Assembly (NCBI GenBank): GCA_900541695.1
Contig: UQKL01000010.1
Coordinates: 1-64,000 of the forward strand
DNA: 64,000 bases
Reading direction: 5' to 3'
From: an uncultured Collinsella sp.
Lineage (GTDB): Bacteria > Actinomycetota > Coriobacteriia > Coriobacteriales > Coriobacteriaceae
Below, piece after piece: positions 16,197 to 27,025 of this stretch (positions are counted from its first letter, which is position 1; each line of letters begins with the position of its first letter). The notes under the pieces were generated by a model. That model made no database searches, was not told the DNA's origin, and worked only from the letters and a program-made list of their open reading frames with translations. The position numbers were made by a program, and so were the translations under genes.

Positions 16197-17195
16197 TTGG
16201 CACGATCTTCGGGTTTCTCCACAAATCTGAATACCAAGCGACAATCAACGGGTATGCGCCCGTTGATTGTTTTCAGCCTGATTTCGGTGTTGCTGCTCAC
16301 GTTTTATATTCGTGAGGGCGAGGCTGGGCCGATTCATGCCGTGCGTTCGGGCGTAACGACGATTACCTCGCCGGTGCGCTTTGTGGGTTCGGCTGTGGCG
16401 GCTCCCTTCAATGCCATCGGCAACGTGTTCTCTAACCTTACGGCGTCGCAGGACACGCTCGACGAGCTTAAGAAGCAAAACGAGGAACTGACCTCTAAGG
16501 TTGCCGAGCTCTCCGAGTCTCAAAAGACCGCCGAGCGTCTGGAGGGGCTGGTCGGCCTGCAGTCGACCTATAACCTCAAATCGACCGCTGCTCGTATCGT
16601 TGGTGCCTCGGGCGATGCCTGGACCTCGACCGTTACCATCGACAAGGGCTCTGCCGACGGCCTTACCATCAACATGCCCGTGACGAGTTCTGCCGGTGTT
16701 ATCGGCCAGATCATCGAAGTCTCGGCCAAGACGTCCACCGTGCGCCTGATTGGCGACGAGAACTCGGGTGTGTCCGCCATGGTACAGGACACGCGCGCCC
16801 AGGGCATGCTGCAGGGTCAGGCTGACGGCACGCTGCGTCTTGAGTACGTGAGCGTCGACTCCGACGTTAAGGTTGGCGACATCATCGTGACCTCGGGCAT
16901 CGGCGGTGTGTTCCCCAAGGGTCTACCGCTCGGCACCGTCTCGTCGGTTGAGAAATCGGCAAACGACGTGTACTACACCATTGTGGTGCGCGCTCAGACC
17001 ACGGCCGAGAACAACGAGGAAGTGCTGGTCATTACCTCGCTGACCGATGAACAGTCGGCCTCGGATGAGGACGTGAGCACGGCCAACAGCACGCCGCAGG
17101 GAACGTCGCGCGATGCTGCAACCAAGACGAAGGACGAGAGCTCGGATGACAGTTCCGACACGTCCGAGATGACCGATTCTGGCTCGAACGAATAG
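16197..17195 (+). CDS. mreC: Rod-shape determining protein MreC
   Basis: Membrane-anchored scaffold that links MreB to PBP2 and RodA outside the membrane. The 332-residue protein has a single N-terminal membrane segment (about 22-38), a coiled-coil region (about 85-118, ASQDTLDELKKQNEELTSKV) and the beta-barrel core with IVTSGIGGVFPKGLPLG. A Ser/Thr/Asp-rich tail of 50 residues ends it. The start is TTG at 16197 after AAAAGGTGG. Confidence 0.94.
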   Translation: MARSSGFSTNLNTKRQSTGMRPLIVFSLISVLLLTFYIREGEAGPIHAVRSGVTTITSPVRFVGSAVAAPFNAIGNVFSNLTASQDTLDELKKQNEELTSKVAELSESQKTAERLEGLVGLQSTYNLKSTAARIVGASGDAWTSTVTIDKGSADGLTINMPVTSSAGVIGQIIEVSAKTSTVRLIGDENSGVSAMVQDTRAQGMLQGQADGTLRLEYVSVDSDVKVGDIIVTSGIGGVFPKGLPLGTVSSVEKSANDVYYTIVVRAQTTAENNEEVLVITSLTDEQSASDEDVSTANSTPQGTSRDAATKTKDESSDDSSDTSEMTDSGSNE

Positions 17196-17206
17196 GGGGC
17201 ATGTCC

Positions 17207-17773
17207 ATGGATCTACACGAGCAGGGGATGAGCTCCCGCACGTTTGTGATCGCCGCCATCGTGTGCGTGCTGCTGCAGGCAGGCCTGGCACCGCAGATCT
17301 CCATTGCGGGTGGTCGCGTCAACTTCATGATTATCTTGGTGTGCCTGAGTGTGTTCTCGGGCGACCCGACCCGTGCCGTCGTGTGCGGTTTTTGCAGCGG
17401 CTTGTTTTATGACCTGTCCGCTGCCGTGCCGGTGGGCATTATGTCGCTCCTGCTGACCGTGGGTTCTTTTGCCCTGGTGCACAGCGCCGTCGGTCAGACG
17501 GGCGGTACCCCAAGTGCGCGCGGCGTCACTGTGGGCGCCTTCGCGCTCGTCATTAATGTGATCTACAGCATCATCTTGCTGTTTATGGGTTTGGAGACGA
17601 GCTTTGTCGTGGCGATCTTCGGCCATGCGCTGCCGTCCTCGATCCTGACGGGTCTGGTTGCCATTCCGTTTTTGATGTCCGGCGTCGTGCCGCAGTCCGG
17701 CTATGGATTCTCCGCACGTGGCGGACGCCAGACGGGTATGCGCTTTAAGCCCAAGACCCGCAAGCTCAAATAG
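17207..17773 (+). CDS. mreD: Rod-shape determining protein MreD
   Basis: A small integral membrane protein, 188 residues with about five hydrophobic segments, the standard partner of MreC. Recognisable features are the first helix with VLLQAGLAPQISI and the segment FCSGLFYDLSAAVPVGIMSL. The second in-frame ATG (17207) is preferred to 17201 because GGGGG lies seven bases upstream of it. A 13-bp gap separates it from PBP2. Confidence 0.88.
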   Translation: MDLHEQGMSSRTFVIAAIVCVLLQAGLAPQISIAGGRVNFMIILVCLSVFSGDPTRAVVCGFCSGLFYDLSAAVPVGIMSLLLTVGSFALVHSAVGQTGGTPSARGVTVGAFALVINVIYSIILLFMGLETSFVVAIFGHALPSSILTGLVAIPFLMSGVVPQSGYGFSARGGRQTGMRFKPKTRKLK

Positions 17774-17786
17774 GGGAGGCCCGTAG

Positions 17787-19856
17787 ATGTCTTCCCAGAT
17801 GACGGTTATTATCGCCGGTATCGTGCTGGTTGTGGCCATCGTGGTCGCGCTGGTCGTCATGCGTCGTGGCGATTCCCGTTTTACCTACGATACACAGCAT
17901 GGAACGGCCCCGCGCGCCACCGAGGGCGAAGGCAATACCGCGGCGACCGCCTTTAAGGGCCGCTTTTCCATCCTCACCACGGGTGTGGGCGCGATGTTTG
18001 CGGCACTTGCCGTCAAGCTGTGGGGCATGCAGATGGTCTCGTCGGACTATTACGAGAAGCAGGCCAATAGTAATCAGACTCGCACCGTTACCACACCCGC
18101 TGTGCGCGGTCGCATCCTCGACCGCAATGGCGTGGCGCTTGTCCAGAACCGTCCCTCACTTGCTGTCGTGGCCTACCGCGACCTTGCCGAGGATGAGGTT
18201 CTGGTTCGCCATCTTGCCAACGTGCTTGGAATGCCTTATGTGGCGGTCCTTCGCAATATTCAGGACAATACAGAGGGCGCTCAGAGCCTGCATACCATCG
18301 CGACGGACGTCCGTCGCTCCACGGTTGCCTATATTCAGGAGCATGCCGGCGAGTTCCCGGGCGTCAAGATTGCCGAGCGTACCGAGCGCCAGTATCCATA
18401 CGGCGAGACGGCATGCCATATCTTGGGCTATACCGGCACCATTACCTCCGAGCAGCTCGAGGCCCAGAATAAGAAAACTTCTGGCGACGATGATGCTTCT
18501 GCTGGCAAGATTACGTACCAGTCGGGCGATATCGTGGGGCAGGCGGGCGTTGAGAGCTACTACGAAAACCTGCTGCAGGGTATTCGTGGCGAGCAGACCG
18601 TCAAGGTCGATGCCTCGGGCAACGTGACCGGTCAGGCCGGCGCCGTGCCCGCGAAGGCCGGCTCTGACATTAAGCTCACGCTCGACCTTAAGATCCAGCA
18701 GGCCTGCGAGACGGCGCTGGCGAGCGCTATCGAGCTTGCCAAGACCACTGGCTACAGCAATGCCGGCAACGGCGCTGTAGTGTGTCTCGATCCCAACAAT
18801 GGCGAGATCCTGGGCATGGCGAGCCAGCCCAAGTTCGATCCGTCCGTCTTTATTGGCGGCGTCTCAAATGACGTGTGGACCGAGCTCAATGATGACAAGG
18901 GTTCGCACCCGCTGCTCAACCGCGCCATTAGCGGACAGTACATGTCGGCCTCGACCATCAAGCCGCTCTCGGCACTGGCCGGTCTTGAGTTTGGAACCTA
19001 CACGTCGGGGCAGACGACCAACTGCACGGGTTATTGGACGGGTCTGGGCAAGTCGTGGGGCAAGTACTGCTGGCTGCATTCCGGCCACGGCACCATGACG
19101 CTGCAGTCGGGAATCGCCAACTCGTGCGACCCTGTCTTCTACGACATGGGCAAGGCGTTCTTTTATGACGAGCAACATCCCGAGGGTCTGCAGGAGGTCT
19201 TTCGTCGCTGGGGTCTAGGCAAGACCTGCGGTATCGATCTGCCGAGTGAGGGCGCGGGTCGTATTCCCGATGCCGAGTGGAAAGAGTCGTACTTCACCGA
19301 CGCATCTGCCGAGGACCGCAAGTGGAATGCCGGCGATATGACCAACATCGCCATCGGTCAGGGCGACATCCTGGTGACGCCCCTGCAGATGGCGTGTGCC
19401 TATATGGGTCTTGCCAACGGCGGCAAACAGTACGTGCCTCACGTGTTTTTGTCTGCCGTGTCGCGCGATGGCGACGGCGATGCCTATAAGTACAACGGCA
19501 AGGGCAAGAAGAAGCGCCTGGAGGCCAAGATCAACAGCGATTCGGATTTGGCTCTTGTTCGCAACGGCATGCACGACGTGATTTACACGGCATCGACGTC
19601 CCTGGCGGCTCACTTTGGCACCCTGACGCCGCAGGTATACGGCAAGTCGGGCACGGGCGAGAAAAGTGGCGAGGATGAATACGCGTGGTTCTGCGCCTAT
19701 GCACCGGCCGATGACCCCAAGTATGTCATCGCTACCGTCTTGGAGCAGGGCGGCGGTGGCTCAGATACCGCGATGCATGTCGTGCGCGACGTGCTCGGCG
19801 TGATTTATGACGAGCCCGATACCTCTTCGGCCTCGGGCGATTCTTCGGTTCGATAG
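17787..19856 (+). CDS. mrdA: Penicillin-binding protein 2 (elongation transpeptidase)
   Basis: Class B PBP that cross-links peptidoglycan during rod elongation. Of 689 residues there is a first hydrophobic helix at about 6-27 and a second at about 64-85. The PBP dimerisation domain begins RGRILDRNGVALVQNRPSL. Active-site motifs are STIK (S389-K392), SNSCDP (SxN variant near 435) and KSG (620-622). Two hydrophobic N-terminal segments are more than the usual single anchor. It is followed after nine bases by rodA, its glycosyltransferase partner. Confidence 0.94.
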   Translation: MSSQMTVIIAGIVLVVAIVVALVVMRRGDSRFTYDTQHGTAPRATEGEGNTAATAFKGRFSILTTGVGAMFAALAVKLWGMQMVSSDYYEKQANSNQTRTVTTPAVRGRILDRNGVALVQNRPSLAVVAYRDLAEDEVLVRHLANVLGMPYVAVLRNIQDNTEGAQSLHTIATDVRRSTVAYIQEHAGEFPGVKIAERTERQYPYGETACHILGYTGTITSEQLEAQNKKTSGDDDASAGKITYQSGDIVGQAGVESYYENLLQGIRGEQTVKVDASGNVTGQAGAVPAKAGSDIKLTLDLKIQQACETALASAIELAKTTGYSNAGNGAVVCLDPNNGEILGMASQPKFDPSVFIGGVSNDVWTELNDDKGSHPLLNRAISGQYMSASTIKPLSALAGLEFGTYTSGQTTNCTGYWTGLGKSWGKYCWLHSGHGTMTLQSGIANSCDPVFYDMGKAFFYDEQHPEGLQEVFRRWGLGKTCGIDLPSEGAGRIPDAEWKESYFTDASAEDRKWNAGDMTNIAIGQGDILVTPLQMACAYMGLANGGKQYVPHVFLSAVSRDGDGDAYKYNGKGKKKRLEAKINSDSDLALVRNGMHDVIYTASTSLAAHFGTLTPQVYGKSGTGEKSGEDEYAWFCAYAPADDPKYVIATVLEQGGGGSDTAMHVVRDVLGVIYDEPDTSSASGDSSVR

Positions 19857-19865
19857 GAGGTTGCG

Positions 19866-21092
19866 ATGGATTTTTCTCCGGCGGATCTGTTCCGTTCAAC
19901 CAAGACCGGCTCTCGCAGCAGCCTGGACCGTGTCAACAAGCAACTTTCGGCCTCGCGCGGCACGTTTCGCCAAAAGGTGCATATCGGTGTGCTCGTGGCT
20001 ACTGTGGCGCTCGTCGCCTACGGTGCCATCATTATCTGGTCGGCTTCGCAGTTTAAGGCCGATGCCTCGTTCTCACGCCATCTGCTGGGAATTGGCATCG
20101 GGGCGGTGCTGGCGGTGCTCGTCTGGCGTACCGACCTGCGCGGTATTTCCAATTTCTCGACGGCGTTGCTCGTCATCGACCTGATCGTGATCTTCTCGCC
20201 CAAGATTCCGGGTCTGTCCTATACGGGCGGTCTGGGCATGACGGGCTGGATCAAGATTCCCGGTATCGGCTTGACATTCCAGCCGGTTGAGCTTGCCAAG
20301 CTCATCACCATCTTCTTTATTGCTACGCTTGGATCGCAGTATAACGGTCGCATCGATACCGTTCGCGACTACGTCAAGCTCTGCGGCATGCTGTCCATTC
20401 CGTTTTTGGCCGTCGTTGCCATGGGCGACCTGGGCTCGGGCCTGGTCGTGCTGGTTTCGGGCGCCATCGTCATTTGTATGAGCGGTGCACGCCGCGAATG
20501 GGTGCTGTCGACCCTGGCCCTGCTCGTGGGCTTGGTGGCCCTCGTTCTGGCGCTCGATTCGGTCTTTGATTCGTTGCTCGGCCACGATGTGCTCATCAAG
20601 CAGTATCAGATGAACCGTCTGACGGTCTTTATCGACCCCGATAATGCCGATTCGGACGATGCCTACAACCTGCAGCAGTCGCTTATCGCCGTTGGCTCGG
20701 GCGGCTTCTTTGGTAAGGGTTTGGGCCATGCGACGCAGTCGGCCGGCGGCTTTCTGCCTGAGTTCCACACCGACTTCGTCTTCGCCTTTTTGTCCGAGAC
20801 CTTTGGTTTTTGCGGTTCCTTTTTTCTCTTGTGCCTCTACGTGCTGCTGATCTTTTCGACGATTCGCGTCGCCTTTAAGTGTGAGTCGCTGTTCCTGCGT
20901 CTGTCGTGCGTAGGTATCGTCGGCATGTGGGCATTCCAGACCTTCGAGAACATCGGCATGTGCATCGGCATGATGCCGATTACCGGTATTCCGCTACCGT
21001 TTATTAGCTTCGGTTCGTCTTCGATGATGATCCAGCTGCTGACGGTGGGTATCGTACAATCCATATGGCGGCATCGTTCGGGCGCCGCGTAA
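19866..21092 (+). CDS. rodA: Peptidoglycan glycosyltransferase RodA (FtsW/RodA/SpoVE family)
   Basis: Multispanning SEDS enzyme that polymerises lipid II. The 408-residue protein has about ten membrane segments. SEDS landmarks are GWIKIPGIGLTFQPVELAKL, with the W and the QP-E element, the large loop near NLQQSLIAVGSGGFFGKGLGHATQS and FLPEFHTDFVFAFLSETFG, and PFISFGSSSMM near the C-terminus. The ATG follows AGGAGGTTGCG. Position after PBP2 supports RodA over FtsW. Confidence 0.95.
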   Translation: MDFSPADLFRSTKTGSRSSLDRVNKQLSASRGTFRQKVHIGVLVATVALVAYGAIIIWSASQFKADASFSRHLLGIGIGAVLAVLVWRTDLRGISNFSTALLVIDLIVIFSPKIPGLSYTGGLGMTGWIKIPGIGLTFQPVELAKLITIFFIATLGSQYNGRIDTVRDYVKLCGMLSIPFLAVVAMGDLGSGLVVLVSGAIVICMSGARREWVLSTLALLVGLVALVLALDSVFDSLLGHDVLIKQYQMNRLTVFIDPDNADSDDAYNLQQSLIAVGSGGFFGKGLGHATQSAGGFLPEFHTDFVFAFLSETFGFCGSFFLLCLYVLLIFSTIRVAFKCESLFLRLSCVGIVGMWAFQTFENIGMCIGMMPITGIPLPFISFGSSSMMIQLLTVGIVQSIWRHRSGAA

Positions 21093-21110
21093 CCGCTGGA
21101 GGGGTTTGCT

Positions 21111-22040
21111 ATGAAAATTCCCGTAGATAAGCTGACCCGCGCTTTTAAGATGGGCGCGTCCGTTAAGAAGGATTCCGATACGCCGGTGCGCGTCTCGGTC
21201 TATCTGGATTCGTCCGCCTCGCGCTTTCTGGCCGAGACGGTGCGTGACGCCTTTGTGCCGCAGACGACCTCGGGCATTGTGCGCGTCGAGCGTCTGGGGG
21301 AGGAGCGAATTGCTCCAAAGACCGATACCGATGTGGTGCTGGTGCTCTCGTGTGGTTCCGACCGCTTGGAGAGTGCCGTGCAGGAGCTCGTGATCGCCGG
21401 CGCGCCCGTGTGCGTGCTTGCCGAGTCTGCTGTGGAGGTGCCGTTTATCGAGGAGTCCACGCCCATGCTCGGTGTGGTGGCGGCAACCGATAAGACGTAT
21501 CTGCTCGAGACGCTTGCCCGCTGGATTCTCGATCGCACCGACAAGGAAACGGCTTTTGCGGCGAACTTTGCCTTCATGCGCATCGCGGCGGCCAATCGTA
21601 TCATCACCTCGTGTGCGCTCACCAATATGGCGACCGGGGCTTTGGTGTTTTTGCCGGGCACCGATTATCCCGTTATGGCGCTGGCGCAGGTGGGCATGCT
21701 CTTTGAGCTCGCTGCCGTCTTTGGACGCGGCATTAAGCCTGAGCGCGGCTACGAGGTCGCGGGCGTGCTTGCCGGCGGTCTTGTGATCCGCGCGGTCACC
21801 CGCGCGCTCGTCAAGCAGACGCCGCATATTGGGTTTGCCGTCAAGGCGCTCGCTGCTGCCGCGGGCACCTATGGCATGGGCCGTGCGCTCGTTTCGCTCT
21901 ACGAGCGCGATGTCGACTACAGCCGTGCTAACGAGGTGGTCACTGCCACGTTTTCCCGCGTTCGCGATTTGGTGACTGCGGTCGCGGGCGCTACCCGTCC
22001 TATGGCGTCCTATCAGGACGCATCAGATCTCGCTGCTTAG
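21111..22040 (+). CDS. DUF697-like membrane-associated protein, unknown function
   Basis: The 309-residue protein is not confidently recognised. Residues 25-145 look like an alpha/beta NTPase-like or receiver-like domain without a visible P-loop (VRVSVYLD, DVVLVLSCGS, VCVLAES). About 160-285 has two or three amphipathic or membrane helices with GALVFLPGTDYPVMALAQVGMLFELAAVFG. This resembles the C-terminal DUF697 module often fused to small GTPases. It lies 18 bp after rodA and 10 bp before the radical-SAM gene, so it may be co-transcribed with cell-elongation genes. A GTPase partner is not encoded nearby apart from obgE 3.5 kb downstream. Confidence 0.7.
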   Translation: MKIPVDKLTRAFKMGASVKKDSDTPVRVSVYLDSSASRFLAETVRDAFVPQTTSGIVRVERLGEERIAPKTDTDVVLVLSCGSDRLESAVQELVIAGAPVCVLAESAVEVPFIEESTPMLGVVAATDKTYLLETLARWILDRTDKETAFAANFAFMRIAAANRIITSCALTNMATGALVFLPGTDYPVMALAQVGMLFELAAVFGRGIKPERGYEVAGVLAGGLVIRAVTRALVKQTPHIGFAVKALAAAAGTYGMGRALVSLYERDVDYSRANEVVTATFSRVRDLVTAVAGATRPMASYQDASDLAA

Positions 22041-22050
22041 GGGTTTTCCG

Positions 22051-23928
22051 TTGCGCGTTGCATACCAAGACTGTTTTCATTTAATTGAGCCGTTGCTCGC
22101 CAAGGTCGAGAAGCCGAGTCGCTATATCGATCACGAGTGGGGCACGCTTTCCAAGGCCGATGCCGACTACCGTTGCTGCCTGATCTACCCGGATGTGTAC
22201 GAGGTCGGTCTGCCCAACCAGGGCATCGCCATCCTCTACAACATCCTTAACCAGGCCGAGGGCATCTCCTGCGAACGCGGCTATGTGCCGTGGCCCGATA
22301 TGGGTGACGCCATGCGCGAGGCAGGCATTCCGCTGCTGTCGCTCGAGGGTGCAGCGCCGGTCGCTTCGTTTGATATCGTCGGCCTGCATGTGCCGCACGA
22401 GATGGCGGTGACGAACTTCCTCGAGGCACTCGACCTCGCTGGTATTCCGCTGTTAGCGGCTGACCGCACCGAGGACGACCCCATTATCATCGCCGGCGGC
22501 CCCTCGGTGTACAACCCCGAGCCGTACGCGGCCTTCTTCGATGTTATCCTCATCGGCGAGGGCGAGGAATCGCTGCTCGAGACCTGCCAGTTGCATCGCC
22601 GTCTGCGTGACGAAGGAGTCCCGCGCGCGCAGATTGTCGAGCAGCTTGCATCCATTGCCGGCAACTACGTGCCGTCGCTCTATGAGGTTTGTCACGACGA
22701 GCCCTGCTCGCCGCATGGCTACACCGTGCCGCGTGAGGGCAAGGATGCGCCGACCGTGGTCTACAAGCGCGTCGTCGAGGATTTCGGCGCCACGAATCCG
22801 CTGTCGCAGTCGTGCGTGCCCTATGCGCAGCTGGTCCACGACCGCCTGTCTATCGAGATCCTGCGCGGCTGCGCCCGCGGCTGTCGTTTTTGCCAGGCCG
22901 GCATGACGTATCGCCCGGTGCGTGAGCGCTCGGCCGACCAGATCGTCTCGTCGGTGATTCAGGGTCTGGAAAAGACCGGCTATGACGAGGTGTCGCTGAC
23001 CTCGCTCTCCACGACCGACCACTCCTGCATTCGCGATGTGCTCGGCAGGCTCAACCATCGCCTGGAGGATACGGGTATTCGCGTGTCTATTCCGTCGCAG
23101 CGCCTGGATTCGTTTGGCGTGGATATGGCCGAGTCGGTCGCCGGCGAAAAGAAGGGCGGACTGACGTTCGCGCCCGAGGCCGGCAGCCAGCGCATGCGCG
23201 ACATCATTAACAAGAACGTGACCGAGGAGGACCTGGACCGTGCGGCCAAGGCGGCCTTCGAGGCCGGTTGGAACCGCATGAAGCTCTACTTTATGATGGG
23301 CCTTCCCGGCGAGCGCGACGAGGACATCGTGGCCATCGCCAATCTGGCCGATCACGTGCTGGAGCTCGGTCGTTCCGTGGTGCCCAAGGCTCGTCGCGGC
23401 TCGATCTCGGTGTCGATCTCGGTTTCGGTCTTTATCCCCAAGGCTGCCACGCCGTTCCAGTGGTGCCCGCAGCTCGACTACGACGACGTCAAGCGTCGCC
23501 AGAAGCTGCTCATCACGAGCGTTCGCAACCGTGCCGTCCGCGTTCATTACCACGATGCCGAGACCTCGCTCATCGAGGCTGCGCTGTCCCGCGCCGGTCG
23601 TGACATGACGCCCGTCATCATCGACGCTTGGCGCTCGGGCTCTCGCTTTGACGCCTGGGTAGAGCATTTCTCGCTCGATAACTGGAAGGAAGCTGCTGCC
23701 AAAAACGGCATCGACCTCAATGAGCTCGTGCACCTGCCCTACGAGTTGGACTGGCGCCTGCCGTGGGAGCACGTGAGCCCCGGCTGCACGCGCGGCTTCC
23801 TCGAGCGCGAGTACCGTCGCTCGCTCGAGGGCGTCACGACTCCCGACTGCACCCGCACGTCGTGCACCGGCTGCGGGATCTGCCCCACGCTCCACGCCAA
23901 GAATGTATTGATGGGTGATCGCGCATGA
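22051..23928 (+). CDS. B12-binding-domain radical SAM protein, TIGR03960-like
   Basis: The 625-residue protein has an N-terminal cobalamin-binding-like Rossmann region and a radical SAM core with the cluster motif RGCARGCRFC (CxxxCxxC), followed by STTDHSCIRDVL and FAPEAGSQRMRDIINKNV. The C-terminus has more Cys (CTRTSCTGCGICPTL). The start is TTG at 22051 after AGGGG. The next gene overlaps by four bases (ATGA) and encodes its usual partner; elsewhere the two occur as one fused protein. Placement directly upstream of rplU-rpmA is recurrent in bacteria. The substrate is unknown; a role in RNA or ribosome modification is only inferred from context. Confidence 0.85.
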   Translation: MRVAYQDCFHLIEPLLAKVEKPSRYIDHEWGTLSKADADYRCCLIYPDVYEVGLPNQGIAILYNILNQAEGISCERGYVPWPDMGDAMREAGIPLLSLEGAAPVASFDIVGLHVPHEMAVTNFLEALDLAGIPLLAADRTEDDPIIIAGGPSVYNPEPYAAFFDVILIGEGEESLLETCQLHRRLRDEGVPRAQIVEQLASIAGNYVPSLYEVCHDEPCSPHGYTVPREGKDAPTVVYKRVVEDFGATNPLSQSCVPYAQLVHDRLSIEILRGCARGCRFCQAGMTYRPVRERSADQIVSSVIQGLEKTGYDEVSLTSLSTTDHSCIRDVLGRLNHRLEDTGIRVSIPSQRLDSFGVDMAESVAGEKKGGLTFAPEAGSQRMRDIINKNVTEEDLDRAAKAAFEAGWNRMKLYFMMGLPGERDEDIVAIANLADHVLELGRSVVPKARRGSISVSISVSVFIPKAATPFQWCPQLDYDDVKRRQKLLITSVRNRAVRVHYHDAETSLIEAALSRAGRDMTPVIIDAWRSGSRFDAWVEHFSLDNWKEAAAKNGIDLNELVHLPYELDWRLPWEHVSPGCTRGFLEREYRRSLEGVTTPDCTRTSCTGCGICPTLHAKNVLMGDRA

Positions 23929-24737
23929 GTGAGCGCCTGACCGACAACCCCTCGCTCTTTAGGCTTCGTGTTCGCTATGGCAAGCGCGATCGCCTTAAGT
24001 ACCTGGGCCATCTCGAAGTGATCCATACCATTGAGCGCATCGTGCGCCGTGCGGGACTTCCCTATGCCGTCACGCAGGGCTTCTCTCCGCACATGCGCGT
24101 GGGCTTCTCTTCGGCGCTACCGGTTGGTACGTCGTCGACCTGCGAGTGGTATGACCTGTTTATGACCGAGTTCGTGGCGCTCGACGAGGCGTTTGAGCGC
24201 CTGGCTGCGGCGTCTCCGGCCGATCTGGCGCCCATCGAGGCGGCGTACATCGACGTGCGCACGCCGGCATTGACGGCGCAGCTCACGCGCCTGTCGTATC
24301 GCATCGACTTACACCTGGATCCCGAGGCGCCCGTAAGCGCCGACGAGGTGCGTCGTGCGATCGACACGCTGCGCGCGGATCATGGCATCGACTACGCGCG
24401 CGGCAAAAAGAGCAAGCGCTTGGATTTGGATCACACGCTCGTTGGCTATGAGCTCACGGCGGGGGAGCGCCCGGACCATTTGGTTCTCATGCTCGACACC
24501 CATGCCGACAACGAGGGCTCTATGCGTCCGGAAATTTTGCTTTCTGCTGCTGATGTTTTGTTGCAGGGCTTGACCCCGGGCGTGGATGCACCTATTGTTT
24601 CCACCGGTATGCAAGACCTCGTGACCATCTGCTCCTACGATGTCGAGCGTCAGAATCAAGCATGCGAGGACGACGAGGGCCGACTCGTCAGCCCCATACC
24701 TGTGCGAACTTGTGGATTTGCTCCACATACTCGTTGA
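23925..24737 (+). CDS. TIGR03936-like (DUF2344) radical-SAM-linked protein
   Basis: The 270-residue protein starts with the family pattern FRLRVRYGKRDRLKYLGHLE and contains LPYAVTQGFSPHMRVGFSSALPVG. It begins inside the last codon of the radical SAM gene (ATGA overlap), so the two are translationally coupled and probably form one functional unit. No catalytic motif is recognised. The -35 box of the rplU promoter overlaps its last codons and stop. Confidence 0.85.
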   Translation: MSERLTDNPSLFRLRVRYGKRDRLKYLGHLEVIHTIERIVRRAGLPYAVTQGFSPHMRVGFSSALPVGTSSTCEWYDLFMTEFVALDEAFERLAAASPADLAPIEAAYIDVRTPALTAQLTRLSYRIDLHLDPEAPVSADEVRRAIDTLRADHGIDYARGKKSKRLDLDHTLVGYELTAGERPDHLVLMLDTHADNEGSMRPEILLSAADVLLQGLTPGVDAPIVSTGMQDLVTICSYDVERQNQACEDDEGRLVSPIPVRTCGFAPHTR

Positions 24738-24762
24738 CGGGGGTATTTTCGCCTGCTACTAT
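24734..24762 (+). promoter_or_regulatory. Promoter of rplU-rpmA
   Basis: TTGACG (24734-24739) and TACTAT (24757-24762) have a 17-bp spacer. The leader to the rplU ATG is only about 36 nt, so there is no room for a long L21-type leader. Confidence 0.7.
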
Positions 24763-24804
24763 ATTCGGCTGTTGCACTAACTGATGCATGAAGGGCAAGT
24801 AAAC

Positions 24805-25179
24805 ATGTACGCAATCGTTAACACGGGCGGCAAGCAGTACAAGGTCGCCACCGACGATGTCATCACCGTCGAGAAGATCGAGGGCAATGAGGGCGACAAG
24901 GTCACCCTGCCGGTTATCTTCCTCAACGATGGTAAGAAGATCGTCACCGATCCCGACAAGCTGGCCAAGGCCAAGGTTACCGCTCAGATCGTTGAGCAGT
25001 TCAAGGGCGAGAAGCAGCTGGTCTTCAAGTTCCACAAGCGTAAGCGCTATCGTCGTCTGAAGGGTCACCGTCAGCAGCTCACCAAGCTGAAGATCGTGAA
25101 GGTCCAGGCTACGTCCCGCGCCAAGAAGGCTGTCAAGGCAGAGGCCGAGGCTGTTGCCGAGGCTCCCGTCGCCGAGTAG
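24805..25179 (+). CDS. rplU: Large ribosomal subunit protein bL21
   Basis: Binds 23S rRNA in the 50S subunit. MYAIVNTGGKQYKV, KRKRYRRLKGHRQ and TKLKIVKV are diagnostic. The 124 residues exceed the usual 103 because of an Ala/Glu/Val-rich tail (KAEAEAVAEAPVAE). The ATG at 24805 is chosen over the upstream in-frame ATG at 24784 because homology starts here and AAGGGCAAG precedes it. rpmA follows after 33 bp. Confidence 0.96.
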   Translation: MYAIVNTGGKQYKVATDDVITVEKIEGNEGDKVTLPVIFLNDGKKIVTDPDKLAKAKVTAQIVEQFKGEKQLVFKFHKRKRYRRLKGHRQQLTKLKIVKVQATSRAKKAVKAEAEAVAEAPVAE

Positions 25180-25212
25180 ATTACACTCGTAACGAAAGAG
25201 TAGGTATACACA

Positions 25213-25470
25213 ATGGCACACAAAAAAGGACTCGGTTCCTCCCGTAATGGCCGTGACTCCCGCGGTCAGCGCCTTGGCACGAAGCGCTATGCCGGCCAGA
25301 CGGTAACCACGGGCACGATTCTCGTCCGTCAGCACGGCACGCACATCCACCCGGGTGAGAACGTTGGCCGTGGTAAGGACGACACGCTGTTCGCGCTGGT
25401 CGACGGTACCGTTGAGTTCCACAAGGGTATCAAGCACAGGGTCAGCGTACGCCCGCTCGCGAACGCGTAA
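25213..25470 (+). CDS. rpmA: Large ribosomal subunit protein bL27
   Basis: The 85-residue protein begins [16 protein letters not shown] and contains the family signature [19 protein letters not shown]. It starts directly at the mature-type N-terminus, without the cleavable N-terminal extension seen in Firmicutes. The N-terminal tail reaches the peptidyl transferase centre. The transcript ends at the terminator at 25496-25539. Confidence 0.97.
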   Translation: MAHKKGLGSSRNGRDSRGQRLGTKRYAGQTVTTGTILVRQHGTHIHPGENVGRGKDDTLFALVDGTVEFHKGIKHRVSVRPLANA

Positions 25471-25495
25471 TTCACCCTTCATAGAGCACATATGT

Positions 25496-25539
25496 GGGAG
25501 GCACTTGAGTTTTAGGATTCAAGGGTCTCCCTCTTTTTT
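25496..25539 (+). terminator. Intrinsic terminator after rpmA
   Basis: GGGAG and CTTGA pair with TCAAG and CTCCC around a 9-nt loop with small internal mismatches, followed by TCTTTTTT. It separates rplU-rpmA from obgE. Confidence 0.75.
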
Positions 25540-25543
25540 GTAG

Positions 25544-27022
<1,479 letters not shown>

Positions 27023-27025
27023 GCC

